Below the pieces are notes generated by a model. The model saw nothing but the letters and a program-made list of their open reading frames with translations, made no database searches and was not told the DNA's origin. Both the position numbers and the translations under genes were made by a program. From an uncultured Pseudacidovorax sp. (GTDB taxonomy: Bacteria > Pseudomonadota > Gammaproteobacteria > Burkholderiales > Burkholderiaceae_C): a stretch of DNA of 33,823 nt. The stretch covers positions 1-33,823 of the forward strand of contig NZ_CAJYES010000080.1 of assembly GCF_913773995.1 (NCBI RefSeq), in the 5' to 3' direction. This document shows positions 14,364 through 22,530 of this stretch, piece after piece. The first letter of the stretch is position 1. Every line of letters starts with the position of its first letter.

Positions 14364-15109
14364 CGCAGCGGCGCCGCGGTCGGGTCCTCGTGCCTGCCGC
14401 GGCACTTTTTTTTGTGCTCCTGCTGGCCCTGGGCACCTGGCAGGTCCAGCGCCTGGCGTGGAAGCGCGAGCTGATCGCACGGGTCGATGCCCGAGTGACG
14501 GCAACGCCGATCGACGCACCAGCGCGCGCCGCGTGGCCGTCCGTTACCGTCGACAGCGCGGAATACCTGCACGTGACGCTGCAGGGCCGCTTCCTGACGG
14601 ACAAGGCGGCACTGGTGCAGGCCACCACTGATCTGGGCGCAGGCTTCTGGCTGCTGACGCCCCTCGCGCGGCCGGACGGCAGCTTCGTGTGGGTCAACCG
14701 CGGCTTCCTGCCCCCGCAGGCGCGTGAGCCTTCTGCCCTCGGCCGAACCGAGCCGACCGGCACCGTCGACGTGGTGGGCCTGCTGCGCATCACCGAGCCC
14801 AAGGGCGCCTTCCTGCGCCACAACGATCCCGCGGCCGACCGCTGGTATTCGCGCGACATCGCAGCGCTCACGGCGGCCCGCGGGCTGCCGGCCGCCGACA
14901 CTGCCCCCTATTTCGTCGATGCCGCCCGCGACCCGCAGCAGGCCGAGGGCACCTGGCCCGTGGGCGGCCTGACCGTCATCCGCTTTCCCAACAACCACCT
15001 GATGTACGCCATCACCTGGTACGGCATGGCCCTGCTGCTGGTGGTAGGCATGGCCTATGCCTGGCGCCGAGGCGCCCTGGGGCCGGACGACGACAATCCG
15101 GCGCGATGA
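14360..15109 (+). CDS. SURF1-family oxidase assembly protein
   Basis: The protein has 249 residues with the SURF1/Shy1 layout: one helix near the N-terminus (~8-28, with the family's GTWQVQRLAWK), a large periplasmic loop containing FVWVNRGFLPP, and a C-terminal helix (~217-237, following NNHLMYAITWYGMA). SURF1 proteins help insert heme A into subunit I of heme-copper oxidases. Paracoccus has a separate SURF1 dedicated to its heme-A quinol oxidase, so this gene hints that the oxidase encoded here may be ba3-type. No cyoE (heme O synthase) lies in the operon. The gene overlaps cyoD and regB by 4 bases each. Confidence 0.9.
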   Translation: MTQRRRGRVLVPAAALFFVLLLALGTWQVQRLAWKRELIARVDARVTATPIDAPARAAWPSVTVDSAEYLHVTLQGRFLTDKAALVQATTDLGAGFWLLTPLARPDGSFVWVNRGFLPPQAREPSALGRTEPTGTVDVVGLLRITEPKGAFLRHNDPAADRWYSRDIAALTAARGLPAADTAPYFVDAARDPQQAEGTWPVGGLTVIRFPNNHLMYAITWYGMALLLVVGMAYAWRRGALGPDDDNPAR

Positions 15110-16458
15110 GCGCCAGTCCTCCTGACTCCCCTGCCCTGCTCGCCGCGCGCGCCCAGGTGCGAGCCCAGGCCGCGCGCGGCCTCGATTCGGCCACAGGCCG
15201 CAAGAACCTCCACCAGCTCATCCAGCTGCGCTGGATCGCTGCCTTCGGCCAGATCGTGACCATCGAGGTGGCGCACTATGGCCTGCGCCTGCCAATTCCC
15301 GTGGAACCCATGCTGGCCGTGCTGACGGGCCTGCTGGCCTTCAACGTGCTGAGCCTGCTGCGCTGGCGCACCGGCCGGCGTGTGACCAATGGCGAGCTGT
15401 TCCTGGGCCTGATGGTCGACGTCGGCACGCTCACTGCGCAGCTGCATCTGAGCGGCGGCATCAGCAATCCCTTCGTCTACCTCTACCTGCTGCAGGTCAC
15501 GCTGGGCGCCGTGCTGCTGCGCGCCTGGGCGGTGTGGACGATGGTGGCCGTGGCCATCGGCTGCGTGGCCGGCCTGGCGATCTTCAGCCGGCCGCTGCCG
15601 GTGGCGCTGGAGGCGCACCGTGGCCTGGCCAGTCCCTACCTGGCGGGCTTGCTGATCTGCTTCGCCCTCAACGCCGTACTGCTGGTGGTGTTCATCACCC
15701 GCATCGGCCAGAACCTGCGCGAGCGCGACGCCCGGCTGGCCGCCTTGCGCCAGCGTGCGGCCGAGGAAGAACACATCGTCCGCATGGGCCTGCTGGCCTC
15801 GGGCGCGGCACATGAACTGGGAACGCCGCTCGCCACGCTGGCGGTGATCCTGGGCGACTGGCAGCACCTGCCGCACTTCAATTCCGACCCCGAGCTGCTG
15901 CAGGACGTGACCGAGATGCAGACCCAGGTGCTGCGCTGCAAGTCCATCGTCAGTGGCATCCTGCTGTCGGCCGGCGAGACGCGTGGCGAATCGTCGGCCA
16001 TGACCACCGTCTGCCGCTTCGTCGACGACCTCGTCGCCGACTGGCGTTCCACGCGGTCCGGGACGGTGCTGCTCTACAGCAACCGTTTTGGGCACGATGT
16101 GCCCATGGTCTCGGACTCCTCCATCGCGCAGATGATCTGCAACGTGCTGGACAATGCCCGCGAGGCCTCGCCCCAGCGCATCCACCTCCATGTGGGCCGC
16201 GAGGACGACACGCTGGTGCTGGAGGTCTTCGATGAAGGGCCCGGCTTTCGCGCCGACATGCTCACCCGACTGGGCACACCGTACCAGTCGACCAAGGGGC
16301 GTCCCGGCAGCGGCCTGGGCCTGTTCCTGGTGGTGAACGTGGCCCGGACCCTGGGAGGCCAGGTGGAAGCTGCCAACCGGGCCGAGGGCGGCGCGCTGGT
16401 GCGCATCACGCTGCCGCTGGCCGCCGTCACGCTGGCCACCAAAGATACGACCGAATGA
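15106..16458 (+). CDS. regB: RegB/PrrB/ActS-type redox sensor histidine kinase
   Basis: The protein has 450 residues. About six transmembrane helices (~40-215) include the invariant quinone-binding heptad GGxxNPF, here GGISNPF at 117-123. The H-box GAAHELGTPLATL carries phospho-acceptor His236. Cys278, 42 residues later, sits where the redox-active cysteine of Rhodobacter RegB (Cys265, 40 residues after His225) is expected. A HATPase domain ends the protein (NVLDNAREAS, DEGPGF, GSGLGL). RegB kinases sense the ubiquinone pool and cysteine redox state and phosphorylate RegA. Here the gene is translationally coupled to a ubiquinol oxidase operon and to its response regulator (4-base overlaps on both sides). 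Confidence 0.93.
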   Translation: MSASPPDSPALLAARAQVRAQAARGLDSATGRKNLHQLIQLRWIAAFGQIVTIEVAHYGLRLPIPVEPMLAVLTGLLAFNVLSLLRWRTGRRVTNGELFLGLMVDVGTLTAQLHLSGGISNPFVYLYLLQVTLGAVLLRAWAVWTMVAVAIGCVAGLAIFSRPLPVALEAHRGLASPYLAGLLICFALNAVLLVVFITRIGQNLRERDARLAALRQRAAEEEHIVRMGLLASGAAHELGTPLATLAVILGDWQHLPHFNSDPELLQDVTEMQTQVLRCKSIVSGILLSAGETRGESSAMTTVCRFVDDLVADWRSTRSGTVLLYSNRFGHDVPMVSDSSIAQMICNVLDNAREASPQRIHLHVGREDDTLVLEVFDEGPGFRADMLTRLGTPYQSTKGRPGSGLGLFLVVNVARTLGGQVEAANRAEGGALVRITLPLAAVTLATKDTTE

Positions 16459-17018
16459 CCGACCTGCTGCTGTCCGATGCCGACGCCGACGCCCGGCAAC
16501 TGCTGATCGTCGAAGACGATGATGCGTTCGCACGCACGCTCGCACGGTCCTTCGAGCGGCGCGGCTACGAGGTGCTGCGCGCCGGCGGCCTCGAAGAGGT
16601 GAATGCATTGCTGGCGGCCGAGTCGCCCACGCATGCCGTGGTCGACCTCAAGCTACAGGGCGAAGCCTCGGGCCTGGCCTGCGTCCAGGCGCTGCATGCG
16701 CATGATCCGGACATGCTGATCGTGGTTCTCACCGGCTTTGCCAGCATCGCCACTGCGGTGGAAGCGATCAAGCTGGGCGCCTGCCACTACCTGGCCAAGC
16801 CCTCCAACACGGACGACATCGAGGAGGCCTTCGGCCGCGCCGAAGGCAGCACCGATGTCGAGCTCACCCAGCGTGCCAGTTCGATCAAGACGCTGGAATG
16901 GGAGCGCATCCACGAGACCCTGGCAGAGACCGGCTTCAACATCTCCGAGACCGCGCGCCGCCTGGGCATGCATCGGCGCACGTTGGCCCGCAAGCTGGGC
17001 AAGCAGCAGGTCAAGTAG
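16455..17018 (+). CDS. regA: RegA/PrrA/ActR-type response regulator
   Basis: The protein has 187 residues. The receiver domain (~15-130) has its acidic pair in VEDDD, phospho-acceptor Asp64 in VVDLKL, Thr in VLTGFAS, and Lys in LAKPS. A short linker leads to a Fis-type helix-turn-helix (~145-187, ending in SETARRLGMHRRTLARKL), which is the RegA/ActR output domain. As a global redox regulator it probably controls this oxidase operon and other respiratory genes; no target site could be assigned with confidence. It is the last gene of the seven-gene unit and converges on the kinase gene with 15 bases between the stops. Confidence 0.94.
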   Translation: MTDLLLSDADADARQLLIVEDDDAFARTLARSFERRGYEVLRAGGLEEVNALLAAESPTHAVVDLKLQGEASGLACVQALHAHDPDMLIVVLTGFASIATAVEAIKLGACHYLAKPSNTDDIEEAFGRAEGSTDVELTQRASSIKTLEWERIHETLAETGFNISETARRLGMHRRTLARKLGKQQVK

Positions 17019-17053
17019 GCGCGCCAGGGCCTTTCAAAGCCCCTCCGGCGCGC
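17019..17053. terminator. Hairpin at the convergent regA / Ser-Thr kinase junction
   Basis: Outer arms GCGCGCC (17019-17025) and GGCGCGC (17047-17053) pair perfectly, and an inner GGGC/GCCC stem closes an 8-base loop. It begins right after the regA stop and includes the last bases of the kinase gene. There is no T-run, so it may be a bidirectional or Rho-assisted terminator. Confidence 0.45.
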
Positions 17054-18461
17054 GGGCGAGTTCGGCCTGAAGCTGCGCCCGGCGCGCCGGGTCCTCCACC
17101 GACCGGCACAGCGCATCGAAGAAGGCCTGGCGCGAGTCCGCCGTGGCCACCGCCTTGCGCACCACCACCTTCGCGATGGGACCCAACTGGCGGGCCAGCG
17201 CACGGCTGGCGTAGTCGCTCAGCCCGGCCGATATGGCGTTGGTCGCGCCTGCGGTGGTCGTGACTGCCGATGGCGCCGCAGCTGTGGCGGACGCGGACGA
17301 CCCGGCCCGCGTCCCCGCCGAGGTGCCCCCGCCCATGCCTGCGCTCAGCAGCGCCTCGAAGCGCTGACGCTCACCCGGATCGCGGATGTGCTGGCTGACG
17401 CTCGCCTGCAGTTGCCGAAGGTCGGTGCTGGTGCGGGCCGCCTCGCGCACCAGCACGCGAGCGACGGGTCCCATAAACCGCGTCAGCGCGGCCTCCACGG
17501 CGGCCAGGCTGCCTGCGTCCCAATCGGACGGCATGGCCGAGCCGGTCGGCCCCCGAGAGGTGCCGGGGGTGGCTGGCCTGCTGCGCAAGGGCATGGCCGC
17601 AATGACGGTCGCGTCCTCTGCCGTGGTGCCGCCCGCAACGGCACTGCGCTCGGCCAGCGCATCGCGGAACTCGGCCGCGCTGCCGAAGCGTGCCTGCGGT
17701 GTCTTGGCCAGGGCCCGGGCGATCACCGCGTCCAGCGAGGGCGCGATGCTCAGGCCTTCCAGCGTCGACAGCGGCGCCGGGTCCTGATGCAGCACCTTGT
17801 ACATCACCGCCTCGGGCGTGTCGGCGGCGAAGGGCGAGCGGCCGCTGAGCATTCGGTACAGCAGCACGCCGGCGGCGAACAGGTCGACGCGGTGGTCGAT
17901 GGTCTCGCCGACGTACTGCTCGGGGGCCATGTAGCCGGGCGTGCCGATGGTGGACGCCGCCTGGGTGAGCGCGGCGCTCGCGATGCGGGCGACGCCGAAG
18001 TCCATCACCTTCAGCAGCCCGTCGGTGGTCACGATCAGGTTGGCGGGCTTGATGTCGCGGTGCCACACGCCGGCACGGTGCGCGCTGCCCAGCGCGTCCA
18101 GCAATTGCTGCATGAACCGGATCGCCATGCCCTCGGGCAGCGTGGGCGTGGCGCCGAGGATCTGCGCCAGGTCGCGGCCCTCGACGAACTCCATGGCGAT
18201 GAAGGCGGTGGTGTCGTCCTCGCCATATTCATAGATGGGCACGATGCCCGGGTGCGACAGCCGACCTGCGGCGCGCGCCTCGTTGCGGAAGCGGGCGGCC
18301 ATGTCCTCGGCGATGCTGGAGTCCAGCAGCGCCTTGCGCACCGTCTTGATGGCGACCTGCCGGTCGATGAACGGGTCGTGGGCCTTGTAGACCACGCCCA
18401 TGGCGCCCTCCCCCCGGACGCCCACGATGTCATATTTGCCGAGGCGGCGCGGATGCTGCAT
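17034..18461 (-). CDS. Soluble Ser/Thr protein kinase with duplicated C-terminal module
   Basis: The protein has 475 residues. The N-terminal ~270 residues are a complete Hanks-type kinase: glycine loop GEGAMG (17-22), Lys39, HRD with catalytic Asp136, DFG at 154-156, and the APE motif in GYMAPEQ. No transmembrane segment or extracellular sensor is visible, so it is cytoplasmic. After a Pro/Ser/Thr linker come two copies of a ~48-residue module (325-372 and 421-468) that align without gaps at 16 of 48 identities, sharing GP(V/I)A(R/K)V and a DP..R motif. They are separated by an Ala/Ser/Thr-rich low-complexity linker. The module's function is unknown to me; it may dimerise or bind a partner. 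It is the third gene of a minus-strand set with a c-heme/HAMP protein and a FecR-domain protein. Confidence 0.92.
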   Translation of the reverse strand: MQHPRRLGKYDIVGVRGEGAMGVVYKAHDPFIDRQVAIKTVRKALLDSSIAEDMAARFRNEARAAGRLSHPGIVPIYEYGEDDTTAFIAMEFVEGRDLAQILGATPTLPEGMAIRFMQQLLDALGSAHRAGVWHRDIKPANLIVTTDGLLKVMDFGVARIASAALTQAASTIGTPGYMAPEQYVGETIDHRVDLFAAGVLLYRMLSGRSPFAADTPEAVMYKVLHQDPAPLSTLEGLSIAPSLDAVIARALAKTPQARFGSAAEFRDALAERSAVAGGTTAEDATVIAAMPLRSRPATPGTSRGPTGSAMPSDWDAGSLAAVEAALTRFMGPVARVLVREAARTSTDLRQLQASVSQHIRDPGERQRFEALLSAGMGGGTSAGTRAGSSASATAAAPSAVTTTAGATNAISAGLSDYASRALARQLGPIAKVVVRKAVATADSRQAFFDALCRSVEDPARRAQLQAELARAPEGL

Positions 18462-18535
18462 GACTCAGCCCCGACGCAGGCGCCGCCATCCGCCGCAGAC
18501 GGACGCGCACAGCGGCGAAAGCCAACCCACCGCCA

Positions 18536-19408
18536 CTAGACGTCCAGCATCTTCATGGCCTGCACCAGGCTCGCCCGCATGCGCGCGAAGGATTCGGCCA
18601 GCGTGCCGATCTCGTCGCGGCTGCGTACGGCGAACTCGGGTGCTTCCAACTCGCCCATGCTCACGCGGTCGGCCAGGGCCGACAGGCGGGTCACGGGCTG
18701 GATCACCAGCTTCCACAGCATCAGGTTGAGGGCGCCGCCGATCAGCAGGAACACCGCGGCGAGCGAGCCCATCACGACCGCAAAGGCCTGGGAGGCGCGC
18801 TCGAAGGGCACCGACATGGGCACCGACACCACCTGCGCGCCCAGCGTTTCGCCCAGCGTCCAGCCGAAGCCGTTGGCCGGCCCGTACTTCTCGATCATGG
18901 TGGCGGGCGCCGCTGCCGGCGTGCTGTGGCAGCTCAGGCAGGCCGGATTGCTGATGCGGATGGGCCGCGCCACGAAAAGCGCCCGGCCGGAGGCCGTCTC
19001 GCGTTGGCCGATGAACTCGGTCAGCTGCTTGTCCTTGGCAAAGCGGGCGATGACGTCCTCTTCCCAGTCCTGCGCCCGGTCGCGCGGATTGGTGGGATTG
19101 AGCATCGCGGGCTTGTAGCCGTACTCGGGATGCATCTCCCGCAGCGCGTTGACCATCTCGGTGGCCGAATAGGCGGGCACCGACTGCGGCAGGAAGGTGT
19201 ACTTCATCTGGTTCTGCAGCAGCGGCTGGACCTGCGTGGCCGTGTAGGTGCTGACGGCGGCCGCGCTCTCCATGATGAGGCGGGCCTGTTCCACCACTTC
19301 GTCATGGGCGCCGCGCTGGAGCAGGTCACGGGCCAGGTAGGCCGACACGCCCAGCCCTACCGCGAACACAAGCAGGAAGACCAGGTTGAACTTGAGCAGC
19401 AGTTTCAT
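18536..19408 (-). CDS. c-type heme / HAMP membrane sensor (DUF3365-like), no output domain
   Basis: The protein has 290 residues. One N-terminal helix (~5-25) and a second (~215-240) bracket a periplasmic domain of the DUF3365/Tll0287 type, containing one CXXCH heme-attachment motif (Cys157, Cys160, His161) within ISNPACLSCHSTP. A HAMP domain (~240-285) follows and the protein then stops, with no kinase, cyclase or methyl-accepting region. It could sense redox potential or a small ligand through heme c and pass a helix movement to a separate partner. The soluble Ser/Thr kinase gene begins 74 bases downstream on the same strand and is the obvious candidate. I preferred the ATG at 19408 over an upstream TTG at 19450 because it starts directly at the signal-anchor sequence. 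Confidence 0.87.
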   Translation of the reverse strand: MKLLLKFNLVFLLVFAVGLGVSAYLARDLLQRGAHDEVVEQARLIMESAAAVSTYTATQVQPLLQNQMKYTFLPQSVPAYSATEMVNALREMHPEYGYKPAMLNPTNPRDRAQDWEEDVIARFAKDKQLTEFIGQRETASGRALFVARPIRISNPACLSCHSTPAAAPATMIEKYGPANGFGWTLGETLGAQVVSVPMSVPFERASQAFAVVMGSLAAVFLLIGGALNLMLWKLVIQPVTRLSALADRVSMGELEAPEFAVRSRDEIGTLAESFARMRASLVQAMKMLDV

Positions 19409-19446
19409 TGGGATGGCTTCGGAAGGGCGGATCGCGACGAACCCGA

Positions 19447-20433
19447 TCAATAGGCGGAGCGCGCTGGCGGCGGCGTGGTCACCGTCGGCGCCGAGTCGCG
19501 CGGCGCAGGCCGCGCTGTCGGTGCAACCCGGGCGCCGCTCGATTCAGGCTGCGGGCGCGGCTTGGTGTACTTCTCGGGAAACACGATCCGGTCCCACTCG
19601 GGATGCCGCTTGATGTTGGCGGCCAGCGCGGCGCGGAACTCCGGCTTCTTTGCCAGGCCGCGCCAGCGCTCGGCCACGCGCGCGCGCAGCGCCGGCTCGG
19701 CCTGCAGCCAGCCGGCCACGTCCTCGTAGCGCAAGTCGCCCACGCGTTCGGCATCGACCGTGCGGTCCTTGAACCGGGCGGAACGCAGAGGCAACGGGTC
19801 GAGGAAGCTGGGCGGTACCGCGCCGACGAAGGCGGCATCCGGCCGTGGCCGCTCGGTCCAGTCCGCGCTGTCGAACAGCCGGCCTGCCGCCAGGTCCACC
19901 GCGTCCTGATTGCGCTTGTCCCGCGCCTCGAGCCGGGCCTTGCCTGATTCGGCAAAGACCTGCGTGCGGGACGCTGCAACCTGCACGACCTGACTGCCGC
20001 CCTCGCCTTTCAAGGCCACATCCGGCGTCAGCAGGCTGGCCACGCCGCGGGACGATGGCGCCCGCCCCAGCTTGGCCCAGCCTTGGCGTAGATAAAGCCG
20101 GGCTGCCGGCTCTCGGCGGCTGGGTCCGAGCCGCGCTTCGATCATGGCCTGGCTGGCCGGGCCCAGGTCGACCACCGGGCCGTCCGTGTATTCGATCCGC
20201 AGCAGGCGCGCGTTGGCCGCGGTTTCCACCAGGTCCCCGGGTTGCAGTGCCACGCCGGGCGCGAGCACGAACCGGCCGGTCTCCCGCAACAGATGGGCTT
20301 CGCCCTCGACCAGCGTCGCCATGGCCGCTGGCCCCGCCGCCCGCGCAGGCGTGGCTGAAAGCACCAGAAGAACGGCCGCGGCAAACGCCCGGATCAGCTT
20401 CGGCACGGTGATCGACGTTCGGCGCGGCCCCAT
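19447..20433 (-). CDS. FecR-domain periplasmic protein
   Basis: The protein has 328 residues from the ATG at 20433; an in-frame GTG at 20460 would add nine. A signal peptide (to about Ala-Arg-Ala, residue 32) precedes a FecR-like beta domain (~40-180) with LVEGEAHLLR, PGDLVET and a VDLGPAS stretch, as in FecR-domain proteins that are not anti-sigma factors. A C-terminal half of unknown family follows (WLQAEPALRARVAERWR ... NIKRHPEWDRIVFPEKY) and then a Pro/Arg-rich tail. It lacks the transmembrane helix and cytoplasmic anti-sigma part of classical FecR, and no ECF sigma factor is nearby. It is the first gene of the set with the c-heme/HAMP protein (38 bases downstream) and the Ser/Thr kinase. 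Confidence 0.82.
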   Translation of the reverse strand: MGPRRTSITVPKLIRAFAAAVLLVLSATPARAAGPAAMATLVEGEAHLLRETGRFVLAPGVALQPGDLVETAANARLLRIEYTDGPVVDLGPASQAMIEARLGPSRREPAARLYLRQGWAKLGRAPSSRGVASLLTPDVALKGEGGSQVVQVAASRTQVFAESGKARLEARDKRNQDAVDLAAGRLFDSADWTERPRPDAAFVGAVPPSFLDPLPLRSARFKDRTVDAERVGDLRYEDVAGWLQAEPALRARVAERWRGLAKKPEFRAALAANIKRHPEWDRIVFPEKYTKPRPQPESSGARVAPTARPAPRDSAPTVTTPPPARSAY

Positions 20434-20503
20434 GAAGGGCAGGATGATGCCGGTCGCCACGCCGGCCGGCCATATGCAGGATGGCCTAAGCCGGGCCGGC
20501 CCC

Positions 20504-20527
20504 GGGCCTGCGTGGCCACGCAGGCCC
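20504..20527. promoter_or_regulatory. 24-bp perfect palindrome between FecR gene and cysI
   Basis: GGGCCTGCGTGG and its exact reverse complement abut without a loop. The site lies between divergently transcribed genes, immediately before a TAGAAT hexamer at 20531 that could be a -10 element reading toward cysI. It may be an operator; the regulator is unknown. Confidence 0.4.
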
Positions 20528-20617
20528 TCCTAGAATCATGGGCTGTTTCGCCCAGAGCGCCTTATCCGACCACGACGGTTTTCACCGCCGCAGAGCGCGC
20601 CAGACGGGCTGCATAAG

Positions 20618-20678
20618 CTTATGCGCATAAGGCGCGAACCAGAAAATCGTTTGCATTCATAAGGACGGCCCCTAAAGT
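20618..20678 (+). promoter_or_regulatory. CysB-like operator and promoter of cysI (module copy 1)
   Basis: A perfect 14-bp palindrome CTTATGCGCATAAG (20618-20631) is followed by a sigma-70-type promoter: TTTGCA (20650-20655), 17-base spacer, TAAAGT (20673-20678). The 61-base block is 82% identical, without gaps, to 23090-23150 in front of cysH. The likely regulator is a LysR-type activator of sulfur assimilation (CysB/Cbl family), inferred from the genes controlled and the ATAA/TTAT dyad. Confidence 0.75.
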
Positions 20679-20731
20679 GCCGCCTTCGCGCGCGGTGCCC
20701 GTGCCGCGTGGCCGACTGCCTTCCACACACG

Positions 20732-22510
20732 ATGTACCAATACACAGACTTCGACCGCCAGTTCGTGCGCCAGCGCGCCGCACAGTACCGCGACCAGCTC
20801 GAGCGCTGGCAGGCGGGCAGCCTCAGCGAGGACGAGTTCCGTCCGCTGCGCCTGCAGAACGGCTGGTACGTGCAACGCTACGCGCCCATGCTGCGCGTGG
20901 CCGTGCCCTATGGCGAACTCTCCAGCCGGCAGATGCGCGTGCTGGCCCGCATCGCCCGTGAATACGACGAGCCCGAGGCCGAGGTCTACCGGAAGGCCAT
21001 CGAAACGCAGTCCCTCCTGGGCACCACCAGCCTGCCCACCCACTACGCGCACTTCACCACCCGCCAGAACGTCCAATACAACTGGATTCCGCTGGCGAAG
21101 AGCGCCGAGGTGATGGAACTGCTGGCCACCGTGGACATGCACGGCATCCAGACCAGCGGCAACTGCATCCGCAACATCACGACCGACGAACGCGCCGGTG
21201 TGGCCGTGGACGAGGTAGCCGACCCGCGGCCCTATGCCGAGATCATGCGGCAGTGGAGCACGCTGCATCCCGAGTTCGCCTTCCTGCCGCGCAAGTTCAA
21301 GATCGCCATCACCGGCGCTGCCGAAGACCGCGCCGCCACTGGCTGGCATGACGTCGGCCTCAAGCTGGTGAAGAACGAGGCCGGCGAGATCGGCTTCCAG
21401 GTGCGCGTGGGTGGCGGCATGGGCCGCACACCCATCGTGGGCACGGTGCTGCGCGAGTTCCTGCCCTGGAACCAGATCATGAATTACCTCGAAGCCGTGA
21501 TCCGGGTCTACAACCGCTACGGCCGCCGCGACAACCTGTACAAGGCGCGCATCAAGATCCTGGTCAAGTCCGAGGGCCAGGCCTACATCGACGACGTCGA
21601 GGCCGAGTACCGCGATGTGCTGGAGCGCGACGGCGCCCCCCACACCATCAGCCAGGCCGAGTTCGACCGCGTGGCCGCCTCCTTCGTGCCCCCCGCGCTG
21701 GCCACCCGCACGGGTCTGCCGGCAGAGCAGGCCGACGCCGCGCTGCGCCAGGCGGCCGACCGCGAGCCGATGTTCGCCCGCTGGCTGCAGCGCAATGTGG
21801 CCGCGCACCAGAACCCGCAGCTGCGCGCCGTCACCCTCTCCTTCAAACGCCGCGGCCAAGCGCCCGGCGATGCCTCGGCCGACCAGCTCGACACCGTGGC
21901 CGAACTGGCCGACCGCTTCTCCGCCGGTGAACTGCGCGTGACGCACGACCAGAACGTGCTGCTGCCCTGGGTGCATGCCGAGGACCTGTTCGAACTCTGG
22001 CAGGCCGCGCGGGCTGCCGGCTTCGCCAGCGCCAACGTGCACCTGCTGACCGACATGATCGCCTGCCCAGGCGGCGACTTCTGCGCGCTGGCCAATGCGC
22101 GGTCCATTCCCATCGCCGAAGCCATCACAGAGCGGTATCAGGACCTGGATGAGCTCGACGACCTGGGCGAGATCGACCTGCACATCAGCGGCTGCATCAA
22201 CAGCTGCGGCCACCACCACAGCGGGCACATCGGCATCCTCGGCGTCGACAAGGACGGCAAGGAGTGGTACCAGGTGACGCTGGCCGGCTCGGACGGCTCG
22301 GACCTGAGCGGGCCGGCGCAGGCCGGCAAGGTGGTCGGCCCTTCCTTCTCGGCGGCCGAAGTGCCGGGCGTGATCGAAGCCGTGCTCGGCACCTACCGTG
22401 ACACCCGCAACGCCGGCGAGACCTTCATCGACACGCTGCGCCGCGTCGGCCACGAGCCCTTCAAGGCAGCGGCCAACGGCGCCCGCTTCAAGGTCGAGGA
22501 AGTCGCCTGA
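20732..22510 (+). CDS. cysI: Sulfite reductase hemoprotein (nitrite/sulfite reductase family)
   Basis: The protein has 592 residues. It reduces sulfite to sulfide by six electrons at a siroheme-[4Fe-4S] centre. The four cluster cysteines are visible: Cys445 and Cys451 (CPGGDFC), and Cys488 and Cys492 (CINSC). The two ferredoxin-like half domains are present (TTRQNVQYNWIPL early, VTHDQNVLLPW later). Nitrite reductases share the fold, but the gene is followed by DUF934 and the cysHDN unit and is preceded by a cys-type operator, which favours sulfite. No flavoprotein partner (CysJ) is in the window, so electrons may come from ferredoxin. I chose the ATG at 20732; an in-frame GTG at 20708 would add eight residues. 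Neither has a strong ribosome-binding site. Confidence 0.94.
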   Translation: MYQYTDFDRQFVRQRAAQYRDQLERWQAGSLSEDEFRPLRLQNGWYVQRYAPMLRVAVPYGELSSRQMRVLARIAREYDEPEAEVYRKAIETQSLLGTTSLPTHYAHFTTRQNVQYNWIPLAKSAEVMELLATVDMHGIQTSGNCIRNITTDERAGVAVDEVADPRPYAEIMRQWSTLHPEFAFLPRKFKIAITGAAEDRAATGWHDVGLKLVKNEAGEIGFQVRVGGGMGRTPIVGTVLREFLPWNQIMNYLEAVIRVYNRYGRRDNLYKARIKILVKSEGQAYIDDVEAEYRDVLERDGAPHTISQAEFDRVAASFVPPALATRTGLPAEQADAALRQAADREPMFARWLQRNVAAHQNPQLRAVTLSFKRRGQAPGDASADQLDTVAELADRFSAGELRVTHDQNVLLPWVHAEDLFELWQAARAAGFASANVHLLTDMIACPGGDFCALANARSIPIAEAITERYQDLDELDDLGEIDLHISGCINSCGHHHSGHIGILGVDKDGKEWYQVTLAGSDGSDLSGPAQAGKVVGPSFSAAEVPGVIEAVLGTYRDTRNAGETFIDTLRRVGHEPFKAAANGARFKVEEVA

Positions 22511-22530
22511 GTCCGAGGGAGAACAGACGC

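Noticed and set aside
19447-20433. Classical FecR anti-sigma/iron-siderophore regulator
   Set aside because: No adjacent ECF sigma factor or TonB receptor, a cleavable signal peptide instead of a cytoplasmic N-domain, and no central transmembrane helix.
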